Notes under the pieces: generated by a model
Databases searched by the model: none
What the model was told of the DNA's origin: nothing
Seen by the model: the letters and a program-made list of their open reading frames with translations, nothing else
From: Asterias rubens
Lineage: Eukaryota > Echinodermata > Asteroidea > Forcipulatida > Asteriidae
Assembly: GCF_902459465.1 (NCBI RefSeq)
Contig: NC_047082.1
Span: forward strand, 8,101,407-8,165,406
Length of the DNA stretch: 64,000 nucleotides
Direction of reading: 5' to 3'
Position numbers and translations under genes: made by a program
In this document: positions 1 through 10,543 of the stretch, piece after piece
Layout: each line of letters starts with the position of its first letter
Numbering within the stretch: position 1 is the first letter of the stretch

Positions 1-149
1 GTGTGTGTGTGCGTGCATGTGCCGTAGAAATCGAACCGGAAACGCTGCGTGCTGCGTGTTTCTTTGATGTATGCATGTAGACGCGCATACGGTTTGACCT
101 ACAAGATGGCGACTTTCATAGCAGCAAAGGGGTTATTCAAAACGGTCTA

Positions 150-216
150 TAGGGGGGTGCCCTTTACCAAGGAGAAAATGCCTTGGTGCTCATGCCCTTT
201 CAAAAACATACAGGCC
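150..216 (+). repeat. Fragment of the CAGGCCTG-ended dispersed repeat
   Basis: The stretch from AGGGGGGTGCCCTTTACCAA through ATGCCTTGGTGC to ACAGGCCTG matches the right half of the fuller copy at 33011-33186. It lies in the intron just upstream of the first visible ATAD2 exon. Nothing else is recognisable in 1-257. Confidence 0.75.
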
Positions 217-257
217 TGTGGAGATAAATTTGATTTTCTCTTCTTATGATTGCATAG

Positions 258-3200
258 TTGCCGTCAAGGCTCTACAAGTACTACCAGTGGCTGCAGCTCC
301 AGAGCCACGTAAACTAAACGAAGACGAACGCAAGAAACTTGCTGAGAGGGAAGAGTCTACACTCAGGGAACTAAGATTGTTTCTTCGAGACGTCCTCTCG
401 CGTCTTGCCAACGAGAGAAAATTCCGACAGTTCCTGAGGCCAGTTGACCAGGACGAGGTTCGTCTGTTTATGCATTTCCGCCATAAATAAATGATTTGTT
501 ATAAACAAAGTAAAATTTATCAATTGTTCAAAATGTTGACAGGCCTTAAGAGTCACCTGTGTCTTATTCTCTGTGGTGTGTCGTTGCCGAGTGGTTTAGT
601 GTCTTATTCTCTGTGGTGTGTCGTTGCCGAGTGGTTTAGTGTCTTATTTTCTGTGGTGTGTCGTTGCCGAGTGGTTTAGTGTCTTATTCTCTGTGGTGTG
701 TCGTTGCCGAGTGGTTTAGTGTCTTATTCTCTGTGGTGTGTCGTTGCGGAGTGGTTTAGTGTCTTATTCTCTTCTCTGTGGTGTGTCGTTGCCGAGTGGT
801 TTAGTGTCTTATTCTCTGTGGTGTGTCGTTGCCGAGTGGTTTAGTGTCTTATTCTCTGTGGCGTGTCGTTGCTGAGTGGTTTAGTGTCTTATTCTCTGTG
901 GTGTGTCGTTGCCGAGTGGTTTAGTGTCTTATTCTCTGTGGTGTGTCGTTGCCGAGTGGTTTAGTGTCTTATTCTCTGTGGTGTGTCGTTGCCGAGTGGT
1001 TTAGTGTCTTATTCTCTGTGGTGTGTCGTTGCCGAGTGGTTTAGTGTCTTATTCTCTGTGGTGTGTCGTTGCCGAGTGGTTTAGTGTCTTATTTTCTGTG
1101 GTGTGTCGTTGCCGAGTGGTTTAGTGTCTTATTCTCTGTGGTGTGTCGTTGCCAAGTGGTTTAGTGTCTTATTCTCTGTGGTGTGTCGTTGCGGAGTGGT
1201 TTAGTGTCTTATTCTCTTCTCTGTGGTGTGTCGTTGCCGAGTGGTTTAGTGTCTTATTCTCTGTGGTGTGTCGTTGCCGAGTGGTTTAGTGTCTTATTCT
1301 CTGTGGCGTGTCGTTGCTGAGTGGTTTAGTGTCTTATTCTCTGTGGTGTGTCGTTGCCGAGTGGTTTAGTGTCTTATTCTCTGTGGTGTGTCGTTGCCGA
1401 GTGGTTTAGTGTCTTATTCTCTGTGGTGTGTCGTTGCCGAGTGGTTTAGTGTCTTATTCTCTGTGGTGTGTCGTTGCCGAGTGGTTTAGTGTCTTATTCT
1501 CTGTGGTGTGTCGTTGCCGAGTGGTTTAGTGTCTTATTCTCTGTGGTGTGTCGTTGCCGAGTGGTTTAGTGTCTTATTCTCTGTGGTGTGTCTTATTCTC
1601 TGTGGTGTGTCGTTGCCGAGTGGTTTAGTGTTTTGGAATTTGAATAGGGTTGAGCGCTAAAGGCCATGCCCAGATTCAGTTTTCTCATTATTTTCTTAGT
1701 GATAGTAAATACATCAAAAAGATTATCATATGAGCTGCCGAAGTGTTCCTTTATGCATACGTTGTAAGTGGTTGCCTCCAAGTTGCCTCCAAAAGTATTT
1801 TCTTGTGTCACATGGCCTTAAGAAGCATGGCTATTATTATTATTACTGTTATTACTATTCAGGTACCAGACTATGTTGTTGTGATTAAGAGCCCTATGGA
1901 CCTTTCAACGATGATGAATAAGATCAACCTGCATCATTACAACACCGGGAGAGACTTCTTAGATGATATTGATCTCATCTGTAGGAATGCCTTGGAGTAC
2001 AACCCAGACAGAGATCCAGGAGGTATGCAAGGGGGTTCGAATCCTGGTCATGATACTTGATACTTAATAACAGATAAGCCTCTCAAATTATTGAAGAACA
2101 TCCAAAAGTTTGTGAAACCGTTTAGGACTATAATCAAGTCATGGTTGAGCGCTTTGGGCATTGGATTCAGGTTGTGGTGGTTAAGTCTACTGGGTGTGGG
2201 TTCGAGTCCTGGTCAATACTAAAAACCATTCTTGTTGTTTTACAGATCGTGCAATCCGCAATCAGGCATGTGAGTTGAAGGATACAGCGTATGCCATCAT
2301 CGAAGCGGAGATGGACAACGACTTTGAGAAGGAATGTATCGACATCAAGGAATCTCGTGTGAACAGAGGTATTGTCAAAATCGGCTCTTCTCAGAGCCAA
2401 CACTCACACAAAAGAAATTTAGACATGGTTGTACTCGCAGGTTTACTATTTATTTATAGTGTCTTCCTAGAGGTAGCGTCAGTTATAAGTACACCTGACC
2501 CCAAATTTGATTCATGCTTCCTGGGAATGCAAAGGAATATTGACGTCACAACTCTTTTGTCGTTGCGAATAATTAGCATGACTTGATTAGTCCTTGGATA
2601 TTAGGCGCTTTATAACTCCTGCTTATTATTTTTCTTATCAATCCATGTACAGTATGTTCTTTAATATACTTACCATCTTTCCTTCAAGGTCAAAGTCCAG
2701 CAAAGACAGCACCAGCTTTCTATCGAGTTCTACCTCCTAGCCTGTTGCTAAAAGACCAGCAGCCACCAACGCTTGCGCCGATTGGAAACGCAGTAATCCA
2801 ACCCAAGGTGAAGAACAGCAGTCCTCCAAAACTGCACTTCTCAGGGAGCAAATACATGGATCCTTTCTCTCACTCCCAACCGATTAAGAAGAGAAGAACT
2901 TCAAGATTGAGGGGCAGATGGAACAGAGGTCTTATTCCGTACAAGAAGAAATATCCCAAGAAAAAAATACCAGACTCTGAGAATTCACCCAAGACCGTGG
3001 AAGCAGCTGAAGAAAATAATGTCCAGAAGAGTGTGAATGAAGAAGAAGCAGAGGAGGGAGGAATTATGAGAGAAAAGGAAAGTGGTGGAGACAACAACGG
3101 CCAAGCCCAAGAAAGTGTCAGTGATAGTGATCATCTTCCCAAACTACAGCCTCAAGAAAACGGACCTCTTGAAAATGGAATTGATACAGACTCAACGACT

Positions 3201-5514
3201 GATCAACCCAAAGAAAGTCGGCCATCGCGGTCGACGTCGGAAAACTTGTGTAGCGATAATGAAAGCATTAAGAGTGGGGAGACATTCCGGTATACTAGAC
3301 CCATGCGTACTACGCGGTTACAATCTACTACCAGTTCACATTCCGATCCTAACCCTACTTCTCCAAAGCCTACCTCAATACCTGTCGCAATACCTGCAAT
3401 CAATGGAATTGACAGAACTGCCAGCGACGTAGCTGAAGATATGGACACTGTTGATGTTAGCAATGAGGGTCAGAACAGTTGTGAGAATTCCAGAAACGAT
3501 GCATCATCAGAACAAAACAATACGGTAGTCTTCCAAACGGAATCGAAAGAAAGTGTAGTTGAACAGTCGCAGGAAGCAACTACTGAGGATGGAAAGGCGA
3601 GTGTAAATGAAAAAGGAGGCTCGTCGGAAAATGAAGCAGGTTAGATAGTTTGAAAACTTGTATTTCTAACTAGAATAAATTACAAGACAACTCTCAAGAG
3701 TAAATGTACACAGCTATTAAGTAAAAGAACACAGTTGACACTTGTAAACCCTTATAAGGTGCTACTCAATTGGGTCTCAGAATTCATCACTGCAATAACC
3801 TATCTTTCTGAAAGTTTGTATATATGCATACTCACCGCCTTGAGCACCTTGTTTGGTAGATGCGTGCGCTTAAGACTTCAATATTATTATTATTATTATT
3901 ATAAAGCGCTTTAAAACTTTGTATCATTATTCATCCGCTTCCGTCTCATGAAGATGTTTTTTTTTTTATATTTGCTCTGCTAATTTTCATTGATTTTTTC
4001 AATATTATGTGAAATTTCTAGCCATGATTCCAGGGTCCTCAGTCCAGCGAAGAATGACTCGTAGAATGTGGGCCGACATAACAACGCAAAAAGCTGTGGA
4101 GATTCTGCAGGATGTGACCTATGACCTCATTGTGGATCATAAAAGATTAGAGGTAATTAACATAATTTGCGTATACCTCACAATTTTACACTCTCTTGGT
4201 GTACTGTTGACCCATTATGAATATCGAACAGGAAAATCAATTCTTATTTTTTAATTTGTCCATACATAGCTGCTTAATTTTTTTAGTTGTGCCTTTTGTT
4301 CGGCGCCCTAGAGCTTATCAATATTATGATCAAGGTGCTATAAAAGTTTGGTATTATTACTTTTTATTATTATTAGTGTTATTATTATTATTATGTTAGG
4401 GCAATATTTACAAACAATGTTTACAAACACTAGATAACCTGCCGTCGATCTCACAAAGAGTTAGGACGAGTAACTCATCTTAACTTAGGATTAATCTTAA
4501 GGTCTGCATGCTAACAGTGCAGGGTTGGAACTCGTCCTAAGTACTAAGATTAATCTTAAGTTAGAAAGAGTTTTGTGAAATCGACGGCAGACCTGAGTGT
4601 TTACAAGTTTGTTTATTGTACAACTCTTTAAGCCTTTTTGAGATAGGGCGGACACAATGCTACAACACTATAAGGTTTGGGTCAATTTGTCTGTATACAC
4701 CCAAACCAAACAGTACACTCCTATCACGTCTGCCATACCTCAAACAGGCTTATGTCCAGAGTGTTTTATGAAGTTGTTTAATTATGCAACTCTTTTGTCT
4801 TTGCAGGCCTTATTATCAACTATTGTACAGAAGACAAGTGGTTGTAACGTCGACACTCTTGAAAGACTTTTCTGTGTCCTAAGTCAGTGTGTTTATTCTC
4901 ACAGGATGGAGTATGATAAGACACAACTTATAACGGTGAGTTTAATCAACCCTTACATATTTAAAGACACTGGACACTGTTGGTAGTTGTCAAAGACTAG
5001 TCTTCTCACTTGGTGTATGTCAACATGTGCATTAAATAACAAACCTGTGAAAATTTGAGCTCAATTGGTCGTCGAAGTTGCGTGATAATAATGAAAGATA
5101 ACAAAACCTTGTCACACGAATTTGTGTGCTTTCAGATGCTTGATTTCGAGACCTCAAAATCTAATTCTGAGGTCTCGAAATCAAATTCGGGGAAAATTAC
5201 TTGCTTTTTTGAAAGCTACGTCACTTCAGAGGGAGCTGTTTCTCACAATGTTTTATACTATCACCCTCTCCCCATTACTCGTTACCAAGTAAGGTTTTAT
5301 GCTAATAACTATTTTGAGTAATTACCAATAGTGTCCACTGCCTTTAATTGGCATAACAGCTTTTATCTGCCGCCTACTTGCTTTCCTTAAAATGTCATAT
5401 TTCTGTCCCCGTTCTGTTTCAGAAGATCAGAGAAATATACTTCTTTAATTTCATTATTTCTTTCTTTCATTGTAGGATATGGAGAGTGAAGTGTTGCAGT
5501 TTGTTCGGATCTGA
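258..5514 (+). CDS. ATAD2: ATAD2-type AAA ATPase/bromodomain protein, C-terminal part (7 exons)
   Basis: Exons 258-457, 1863-2022, 2246-2368, 2689-3639, 4022-4152, 4807-4935 and 5476-5514 join in phase and encode the last 576 residues; the AAA modules lie before the window. Exon 1 reads LPVAAAPEPR, then LRELRLFLRDV and FRQFLRPVDQDE; exon 2 continues VPDYVVVIKSPMDL and ICRNALEYNPDRDPG. This is the ATAD2 bromodomain, with the RxF shelf-like motif and the Asn of NALEYNPD that contacts acetyl-lysine in the family. Exon 3 (DTAYAIIEAEMDNDFE) completes it. Exon 4 is long, with a basic patch (RRTSRLRGRWNRG) followed by acidic, Ser/Asn-rich sequence. The last exons (LERLFCVLSQCVYSHR, DKTQLIT, DMESEVLQFVRI stop) match the conserved ATAD2 tail. 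The family binds acetylated histone H4 in chromatin. The first acceptor (256-257) is the least certain boundary. Confidence 0.93.
559..1630. repeat. 40-bp minisatellite, 26 copies, in the ATAD2 bromodomain intron
   Basis: The unit GTGTCTTATTCTCTGTGGTG plus TGTCGTTGCCGAGTGGTTTA repeats 26 times between the exons ending at 457 and starting at 1863. Diagnostic variants recur exactly 445 bp apart: TATTTT at 645 and 1090, GCGGAG at 746 and 1191, the extra CTTCT after each of these, and GCGTG at 861 and 1306. So an eleven-monomer block was itself duplicated. The second half of the unit resembles the A-box region of a Ser/Leu tRNA (TTGCCGAGTGG). Confidence 0.97.
2060..2218 (+). pseudogene. Degraded copy of KHDRBS exon 2 plus downstream SINE head, inside an ATAD2 intron
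   Basis: AATAACAG then ATAAGCCTCTCAAATT at 2067-2089, and TGAAGAACATCCAAAAGTTT from 2092, reproduce the coding strand of KHDRBS exon 2 (minus strand, 22080-22025) with its acceptor and donor. About 25 internal bases are replaced by 3. The similarity continues past the donor into the SINE head that follows exon 2 in KHDRBS: CATGGTTGAGC, then TTAAGTCTACTGGGTGTGGG TTCGA here, against CATGGCTGAGC and TTAAGTCATCAGGGTGTGGG TTCGA there. The reading frame is lost, and the last exon base is A instead of G. Confidence 0.82.
3735..3903 (+). repeat. 3' part of a SINE with (TTA)n tail
   Basis: Sequence from CTTGTAAACCCTTATAAGGT through CGCCTTGAGCACCTTGTTTG to an ATT/TTA tail closely matches the 3' part of the fuller element at 36505-36936. 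It lies in the ATAD2 intron between 3640 and 4021. Confidence 0.85.
4441..4588. mobile_element. Short inverted-repeat MITE (TCGATTTCACAAAGAGTTAGGA family)
   Basis: Ends are GCCGTCGATCTCACAAAG and, inverted, TTTTGTGAAATCGACGGC. Internal TCGTCCTAA and TTAGGA motifs form further inverted pairs. Same family as 16745-16898 and 47926-48177. No coding capacity. Located in the ATAD2 intron 4153-4806. Confidence 0.88.
4961..5347. mobile_element. Fold-back MITE, TTAAAGGCAGTGG family
   Basis: Begins TTAAAGACACTGGACACTGT and ends GTGTCCACTGCCTTTAA, with long imperfect inverted arms around an internal GAGACCTCAAA...GAGGTCTC palindrome. About ten more or less complete relatives occur in this window. Located in the last ATAD2 intron (4936-5475). 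Confidence 0.9.
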
Positions 5515-5659
5515 AGGAAGTTTTAACGAAGAAGACAAGGATGATTGTAAAAACTCTATTTTAATGATGTCCATAGTTTGTACCAACCCATGATATTCCT
5601 CGGTTAGATTTCACAAAGTGCTAGGATTCATCTTAAAGGTGGGTTGTCGACATTGCCAT

Positions 5660-5770
5660 AGTGAGTTTATTTGGGTTGCATGGTTGGCTTGTGCGTAAAG
5701 CGCTCGCCTCTCACCAAGGTGACCCCGGTTCGATTCCCGTAAAGTGCTCCGCTCAGATTCCAGTAAACTC
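5660..5770 (+). repeat. tRNA-derived SINE head
   Basis: TGGTTGGCTTGTGCGTAAAG (A-box region) is followed by CTCGCCTCTCACCAAGGTGA and a B box, GGTTCGATTCCCG. The stems do not close as a functional tRNA, so this is a SINE promoter region rather than a tRNA gene. Confidence 0.7.
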
Positions 5771-5811
5771 TTGGGGTGTACCAAAGTCAGTGGTTCATGC
5801 CAGGCATGTAA

Positions 5812-5930
5812 TTTCATCTTCGAGAGGTCAAGGCCATTTTCAGTTCATAAAGGGCAATTCCATGGAAAGTCTTGAAGTCTACATGAATCTTTTGAAGGGG
5901 CCCTTAGGCCAAGACCATGAGCAACAGTCT
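5812..5930. repeat. Dispersed repeat fragment, related to 19690-19830
   Basis: AATTTCATCTTCGAGAGGTC AAGGCCATTTTCA through GAAGGGGCCCTTAGGCCAAG corresponds base for base over most of its length to 19704-19810 in the KHDRBS intron. Non-coding. Confidence 0.7.
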
Positions 5931-6044
5931 CCGCGTAATTCAAAGCCAACAATGTAATATACTAAATGCTGCCATTTGTGTGTAGAGCGCCCTCATCTAG
6001 TTCTCAATAAATGTTTTAGCATTAACCTTATGGTAATTAAATTC

Positions 6045-6240
6045 GCTCGGCCCCAGCGGCCAGTCTATTCAGGACCGCTGGTATGGGCTAATCGCTTGCA
6101 CAGATTCTTGTTCAGGAAGTATGTTATGCGTACAGTGCAATGAAATATGGCGCAGTGTGAGTGTGATGCATGATGGGACTGCGCATTATTAAATCGATGA
6201 GTGTGCATGATGCGTTTGCCCATCCCAGCGCCTTTGGTTA
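6045..6240. repeat. Repeat with GCTCGGCCCCAGCGGCCAG end
   Basis: TCGCTCGGCCCCAGCGGCCA at 6046 is the inverse of 43606-43635, and TTTGCCCATCCCAGCG at about 6214 matches 43521. Both copies carry CTTCCTGAACAAGAAT or its complement internally. This is a low-copy repeat with GC-rich ends. Confidence 0.65.
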
Positions 6241-6785
6241 ATTAAATTGCTTGTTGTGGATGGAAGGGCATCGAGTGCATCAAACAACCCTACCTCATTT
6301 TTACGAAATCTGTCGGCAAGAAGTTAAAAGTCTCAGGGGGACTGTTTTTGTACTGTTTTTTTTTTATTTAAAGCAAATTGTAGATGGGTCTTGTCAAAAC
6401 TTTGTTGTTAGGAGTGAACAAATCAAGAGCTAGGGAATGGGGCTAGGAAAAGGGATTTATGAAATGGTTCATTATTTTAGCGTCAATATTTCATTAATGT
6501 TTTCGATGTGGTCTTTTGAATCTTGAGTATGGTCCACAGATGTTGGAAACTAGCCCTGGAAACTGCCTTAAAGACTCTCTGATATTATTTGAAAATTTGA
6601 AAATGCCCAATGCATATGCATGTATTCTGTTGTCAATTTTGGGGTGAAAATTTACAATTACCTTAATATTGGGGGGGGAGAGAAGAATCCCAAGTTAATA
6701 TAGACTTTGTAGGAGAATTTCTACCATAATGCAAACAAACTATAATGTTGTAGGTATATGTAAATAAAGTGATTTATTAACCTTA

Positions 6786-8560
6786 AAACTATTGAGAGGT
6801 TGTTTTTGGAATTGTTAGTTTTGTTTTTCCACTACCGGAAAACGCTGAATACAGTAAAATACACTCCACTTTATGTGTGTGAAATGTTTTAAACACTGTC
6901 CTAAAAGAAAGGTTTACATGATTTATCCTGCGGTAATATATAATAATTTAAGGTAACTTAAGAAGGGGGAAAGTATAGTGTGTTTGAATCTTTATCTTGG
7001 TAATTTGCGTGGTGTGGGGGTGTTTGGGGTTGATTGGTTTGGAGGGTTGGTGTAATCGGGCATTTTACTTTGGGGGTAGGGTGAACTATTCAACTTTCAC
7101 ATTTTTCTGGAAAAATAAGAAAATGGGGGGGGGGGGGGGGGTAACGGTTCAGAGTTGTTGGGGCGCCTCTCCTCCTTCACTAGTTACACCACTGGCATTA
7201 CGTCAATGGTATGACTTATTACTCCCCTAAATGCCCAGTTTTCCCACTCCCAATCAGTTTGTGTTCCACTACTACGGATGTAGGTTTCTTGAGACATATA
7301 TGTCGTCAAATTATCTAGGAGGATTCCTTGAGTGCTTTAAGATTAATAATACAAAATTAATTAAATATATTATTAGTAGCATCAATACAATGTTAACATT
7401 TTATTATTTGACAAGTGGGTAAAGATTGTAAGTTAAATCCTTACATACTTTTAAGATTTCTATTAAGTGTAGATCTTTTCTTACGAGATTGAACCCAAGG
7501 CAAGATGGTTTATTATTTATGAAGATTTTGATGCGGCATTTCATGCATTGTGATAAACTGAAAGTTTTTGAGAGTTTGAAGCAAGATAACGTCTTTTCTC
7601 TGAAAAGGGATTTTATAAAAAATGCTTTATGGTGTTCTCATGAACACTTTACTTGGAGAAGTTTGATCATAGGACTCTAGCTGGTTATTTAGTCTGCCAT
7701 TTTCGCAAAAACCCATTGCGCAAGCGCTAGCTGTTGAATGAGGTGCATGCTGGTCTAGTTGGCGATCAAACTTGAGCACTAGCTAGACCAGCATACACCT
7801 TAGACCAGCATACACCTCAGACCAAGCCTAACGCGCGCATGCCGAGTATTTGCGATAAGGTCTATGAAACGTTGATGAGTGGTTGACAAAGTGGTTGCTG
7901 ATTTAACCAGCCCCTTGCCGAATGAAAGCTTTATTTTGTGTGGCCATGTTGTTTTCTCTTACGAATGAATGAAACCAAATGGAGGCTGGTGTGAAAATAG
8001 TCTGGTCCCATGTAATGGAATGAAAATTTGCACTATCATTGTAATTTGGTATGCTAGGAACCTGACAACAGCGGCTGTAGAGGGCCTAGAATTATTTTTA
8101 TTTTTCATTGCAAGTTTTTCATGTTATGAATTTTCAATTTATTGGAGAACAAATATTAAGATTTTTGTGCAAAGTTTTTCAAGTTGCAATGATGTATGAA
8201 TCTAACTGGTGCTTAATTGTACACATATCTTTTTTCCCCCTGATTTCATTCAATTTAAACCCAGGTTCATTGTGTTATTTATCTATTTAAACTTTGGGCG
8301 TACAATGGATGTACATAAACGGTGAACAATATGTTCCCAACGGTCATAGCTCAAGCGTATCATCATCCTAAAAGGTCAGTCATTGACTGATTTTGTACGA
8401 TCTCAAGGGTTGCCCTAAGATCAGCATTGGAACCGTTTGAACATTAGGAGCCACATCTGGGGCTTTAACACATGCGTATAATTTCTTAAATTATGATTTC
8501 AATATCAGTAATTTACAGATGCATTATTCTTCATGTATTTCTTTAAGCCATTTCTGAGTT
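6786..8560. other. Intergenic, no gene seen
   Basis: No exon chain or conserved protein is visible. It contains a G17 run at 7125-7141 and a short inverted pair, ATGCTGGTCTAG (about 7748) with CTAGACCAGCAT (about 7784). The ORFs here are low-complexity and unsupported. Confidence 0.6.
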
Positions 8561-8573
8561 TAATTTGAATCAA

Positions 8574-8866
8574 ATCTGGTACAATGACTTAGTCACAAAC
8601 TACTGCTTACATTTGAATTCCTCAGACTTTAGAAGCAGTTGCTGTGTCAAATGGTTTGGGGCAAGCTTTTGTAACGCAACCTCCAGATGAGCAAACCATT
8701 GTGTCATACACATCGATTCAGAATTGTTTGTGGGTGTTCACCATCTCTTACATAACTATTCAAAAGCTTGCCCAGACCTTTTGACATAGCAGCTATCTCT
8801 TTGTCTGAGAAATTCAAATGCAAGTGGTTATTGTACGAAACATTATTCAAATCTAAATTAACATTA
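8574..8866. mobile_element. Fold-back element, TGGTACAATGACTTAG ends
   Basis: The left arm TTTGAATTCCTCAGACTTTA GAAGCAGTTGCTGTG is inverted at the right (TTTGACATAGCAGCTATCTC then GAGAAATTCAAATG). The second copy is at 20517-20808 in a KHDRBS intron. No ORF. Confidence 0.82.
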
Positions 8867-9495
8867 ATGGCTCAGTAACTCAATCAAATTCTGCTAAGAA
8901 TTGTACTTGTCTCATTTGCATGAATGGATTTACACTAATTCCTGTCAAAATAAAGTGTTCAAGAGAAAGAAAAAAAAAACCCAACTTGGCCGCATAGAAA
9001 GAAATACTGATTAATTGTGCAGTTTCTTGTCCTGCAAACTTTTTGTTTTCAAGCAATATTTTTAACCAAACATCTTTTACAAATATGATGAATGATTCTA
9101 TTTGTATATGTTGCACCACTTTAGGTCAAGCATTAAGTACAATTCCATGGTTTTGTTAATTATAAAACAGTGAAATTTGAAGCAGATACAGCAGATATGG
9201 AATGTTAATTGACTGAAAGATCTACATGTATGGTGGAACTGTGTCTGTACATTCAAAGAGTGTTAATTGAATGAATTGTAATAGTTTTGGTATTATATTT
9301 TGCAATTTTGTATTGAACTTTTTGCTTAATAATTTGGAACTTAGTGGAATACATTAAAACAAAACACGATCTTTCTCGGTCTAATAACTGTAGTGGAGCT
9401 TTACTTTTGTTGGTTTGGTTAATGCTTTGTGGTTGACTACTGGTAGATGGTGCATAGGATGACGCCCACAACGATCCCACTCAATAAACCTCTGA

Positions 9496-9660
9496 AGAGG
9501 ACATGGATCTCGCTTCTACATCCCGCACTGCAGCAATCAGGTCTATGTATCATCTATCTTTCCTCGCACAATTAGGGACTGGAACTGCTTGAAGATGGAC
9601 CCTGCCCTCTCACCCTCTCTAGATGCATTCAAGAATGCACTGAGGGTCTCACCTAGTTAG
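9496..9660 (+). pseudogene. C-terminal fragment of a non-LTR retrotransposon reverse transcriptase
   Basis: This open frame reads RGHGSRFYIPHCSNQVY, then SSIFPRTIRDWNCL, then PSLDAFKNALRVSPS and a TAG at 9658-9660. The FPRTIRDWN block followed by PSLDAFK is the usual end of many LINE (endonuclease/reverse transcriptase) ORF2 proteins. An in-frame TGA at 9493 and the absence of upstream RT motifs show a 5'-truncated dead copy. Confidence 0.85.
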
Positions 9661-9796
9661 TAATCTTGCTGGCCAGTTTTTACTTGCACCATGTATATTT
9701 TGCACCTGATTGGCTTACGGTCCCCTGGTTTCACGCGTGCGCCTAGCCACAGTGCGGTAATCTTCAAATTTTCTGCAGCAGCACTTTGAAGGAAGA

Positions 9797-10235
9797 AGGT
9801 AGTGCATTCTGCTCTACCAGCCAGGCTCTTGTTGATGATACCCATGCCTACACCCTTACAGCCCCAGGAATAGGTGGCAACATGCCCCTGGTGACTCCAA
9901 ATGCATTCTGCTCTACCAGCCAGGCTCTTGATGATGCCAATGCCTGCATCCTTCACACTGTGAGGGGGTAACCCTGTTTCAGCCCCAGGAATAGGTGGCA
10001 ACATGCCCCTGGTGACTCCAAATGCATTCTGCTCTACCAGCCAGGCTCTTGTTGATGATGCCAATGCCTGCATCCTTCAGACTGTGAGGGGGTAACCCTG
10101 TTTCAGCCCCAGGAATAGGTGGCAACATGCCCCTGGTGACTCCAAATGCATTCTGCTCTACCAGCCAGGCTCTTGTTGATGATGCCAATGCCTGCATCTT
10201 TCAGATTGTGAGGGGGTAACCCTGTTTCAGCCCTA
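9797..10235. repeat. 121-124-bp tandem repeat, about 3.7 copies
   Basis: GCCCCAGGAATAGGTGGCAA starts at 9861, 9982 and 10106, and a diverged GCCCTAGG starts at 10230. Each is followed by CATTCTGCTCTACCAGCCAG; a partial unit begins at 9797. The array starts about 140 bp after the LINE stop codon, so it may lie in that element's 3' tail. The minus-strand ORFs across it are repeat artefacts. Confidence 0.92.
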
Positions 10236-10543
10236 GGTTAAGTTGGCCATGTGCCAATGGTGACAGTTGGTTTGGGTTGGCATGCAGCTGAAATCAGTTA
10301 ATTGAAACCCCCCCCCCCTCGACTTAATGATCACTCACAAAAACCACACACGGAAGGATCTCAAGATTCTTTATAAGAATACAAAATATATTTTTATCAT
10401 TTTCAAAACATAATAAGATCTACACAATATGTTAATAAATACAAACAAACTGAAACAAAACATTGGACTTTTATAACTTAACACTACATGAATAATATTT
10501 ACTGTTTAAGCTCACCATAGAATTTTGTGACCTACATATTAAT

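Larger units (their letters stand above)
5515..6785 (+). other. Probable ATAD2 3' UTR and downstream flank
   Basis: After the TGA at 5512-5514 there is no further ATAD2-like sequence. AATAAA hexamers occur at about 6005 (CTCAATAAATG) and 6763 (GTAAATAAAGTG); either could end the transcript. The UTR would contain a tRNA-derived SINE near 5660-5770 and repeat fragments. Confidence 0.45.

Noticed and set aside
491-679. ORF across the 40-bp minisatellite
   Set aside because: 40 is not a multiple of three and the frame is open only by the composition of the repeat; it lies in an ATAD2 intron.
9657-10197. Minus-strand ORFs of 138 and 72 aa with repeated peptides
   Set aside because: They are translations of the 121-124-bp tandem repeat, with no start context or homology.
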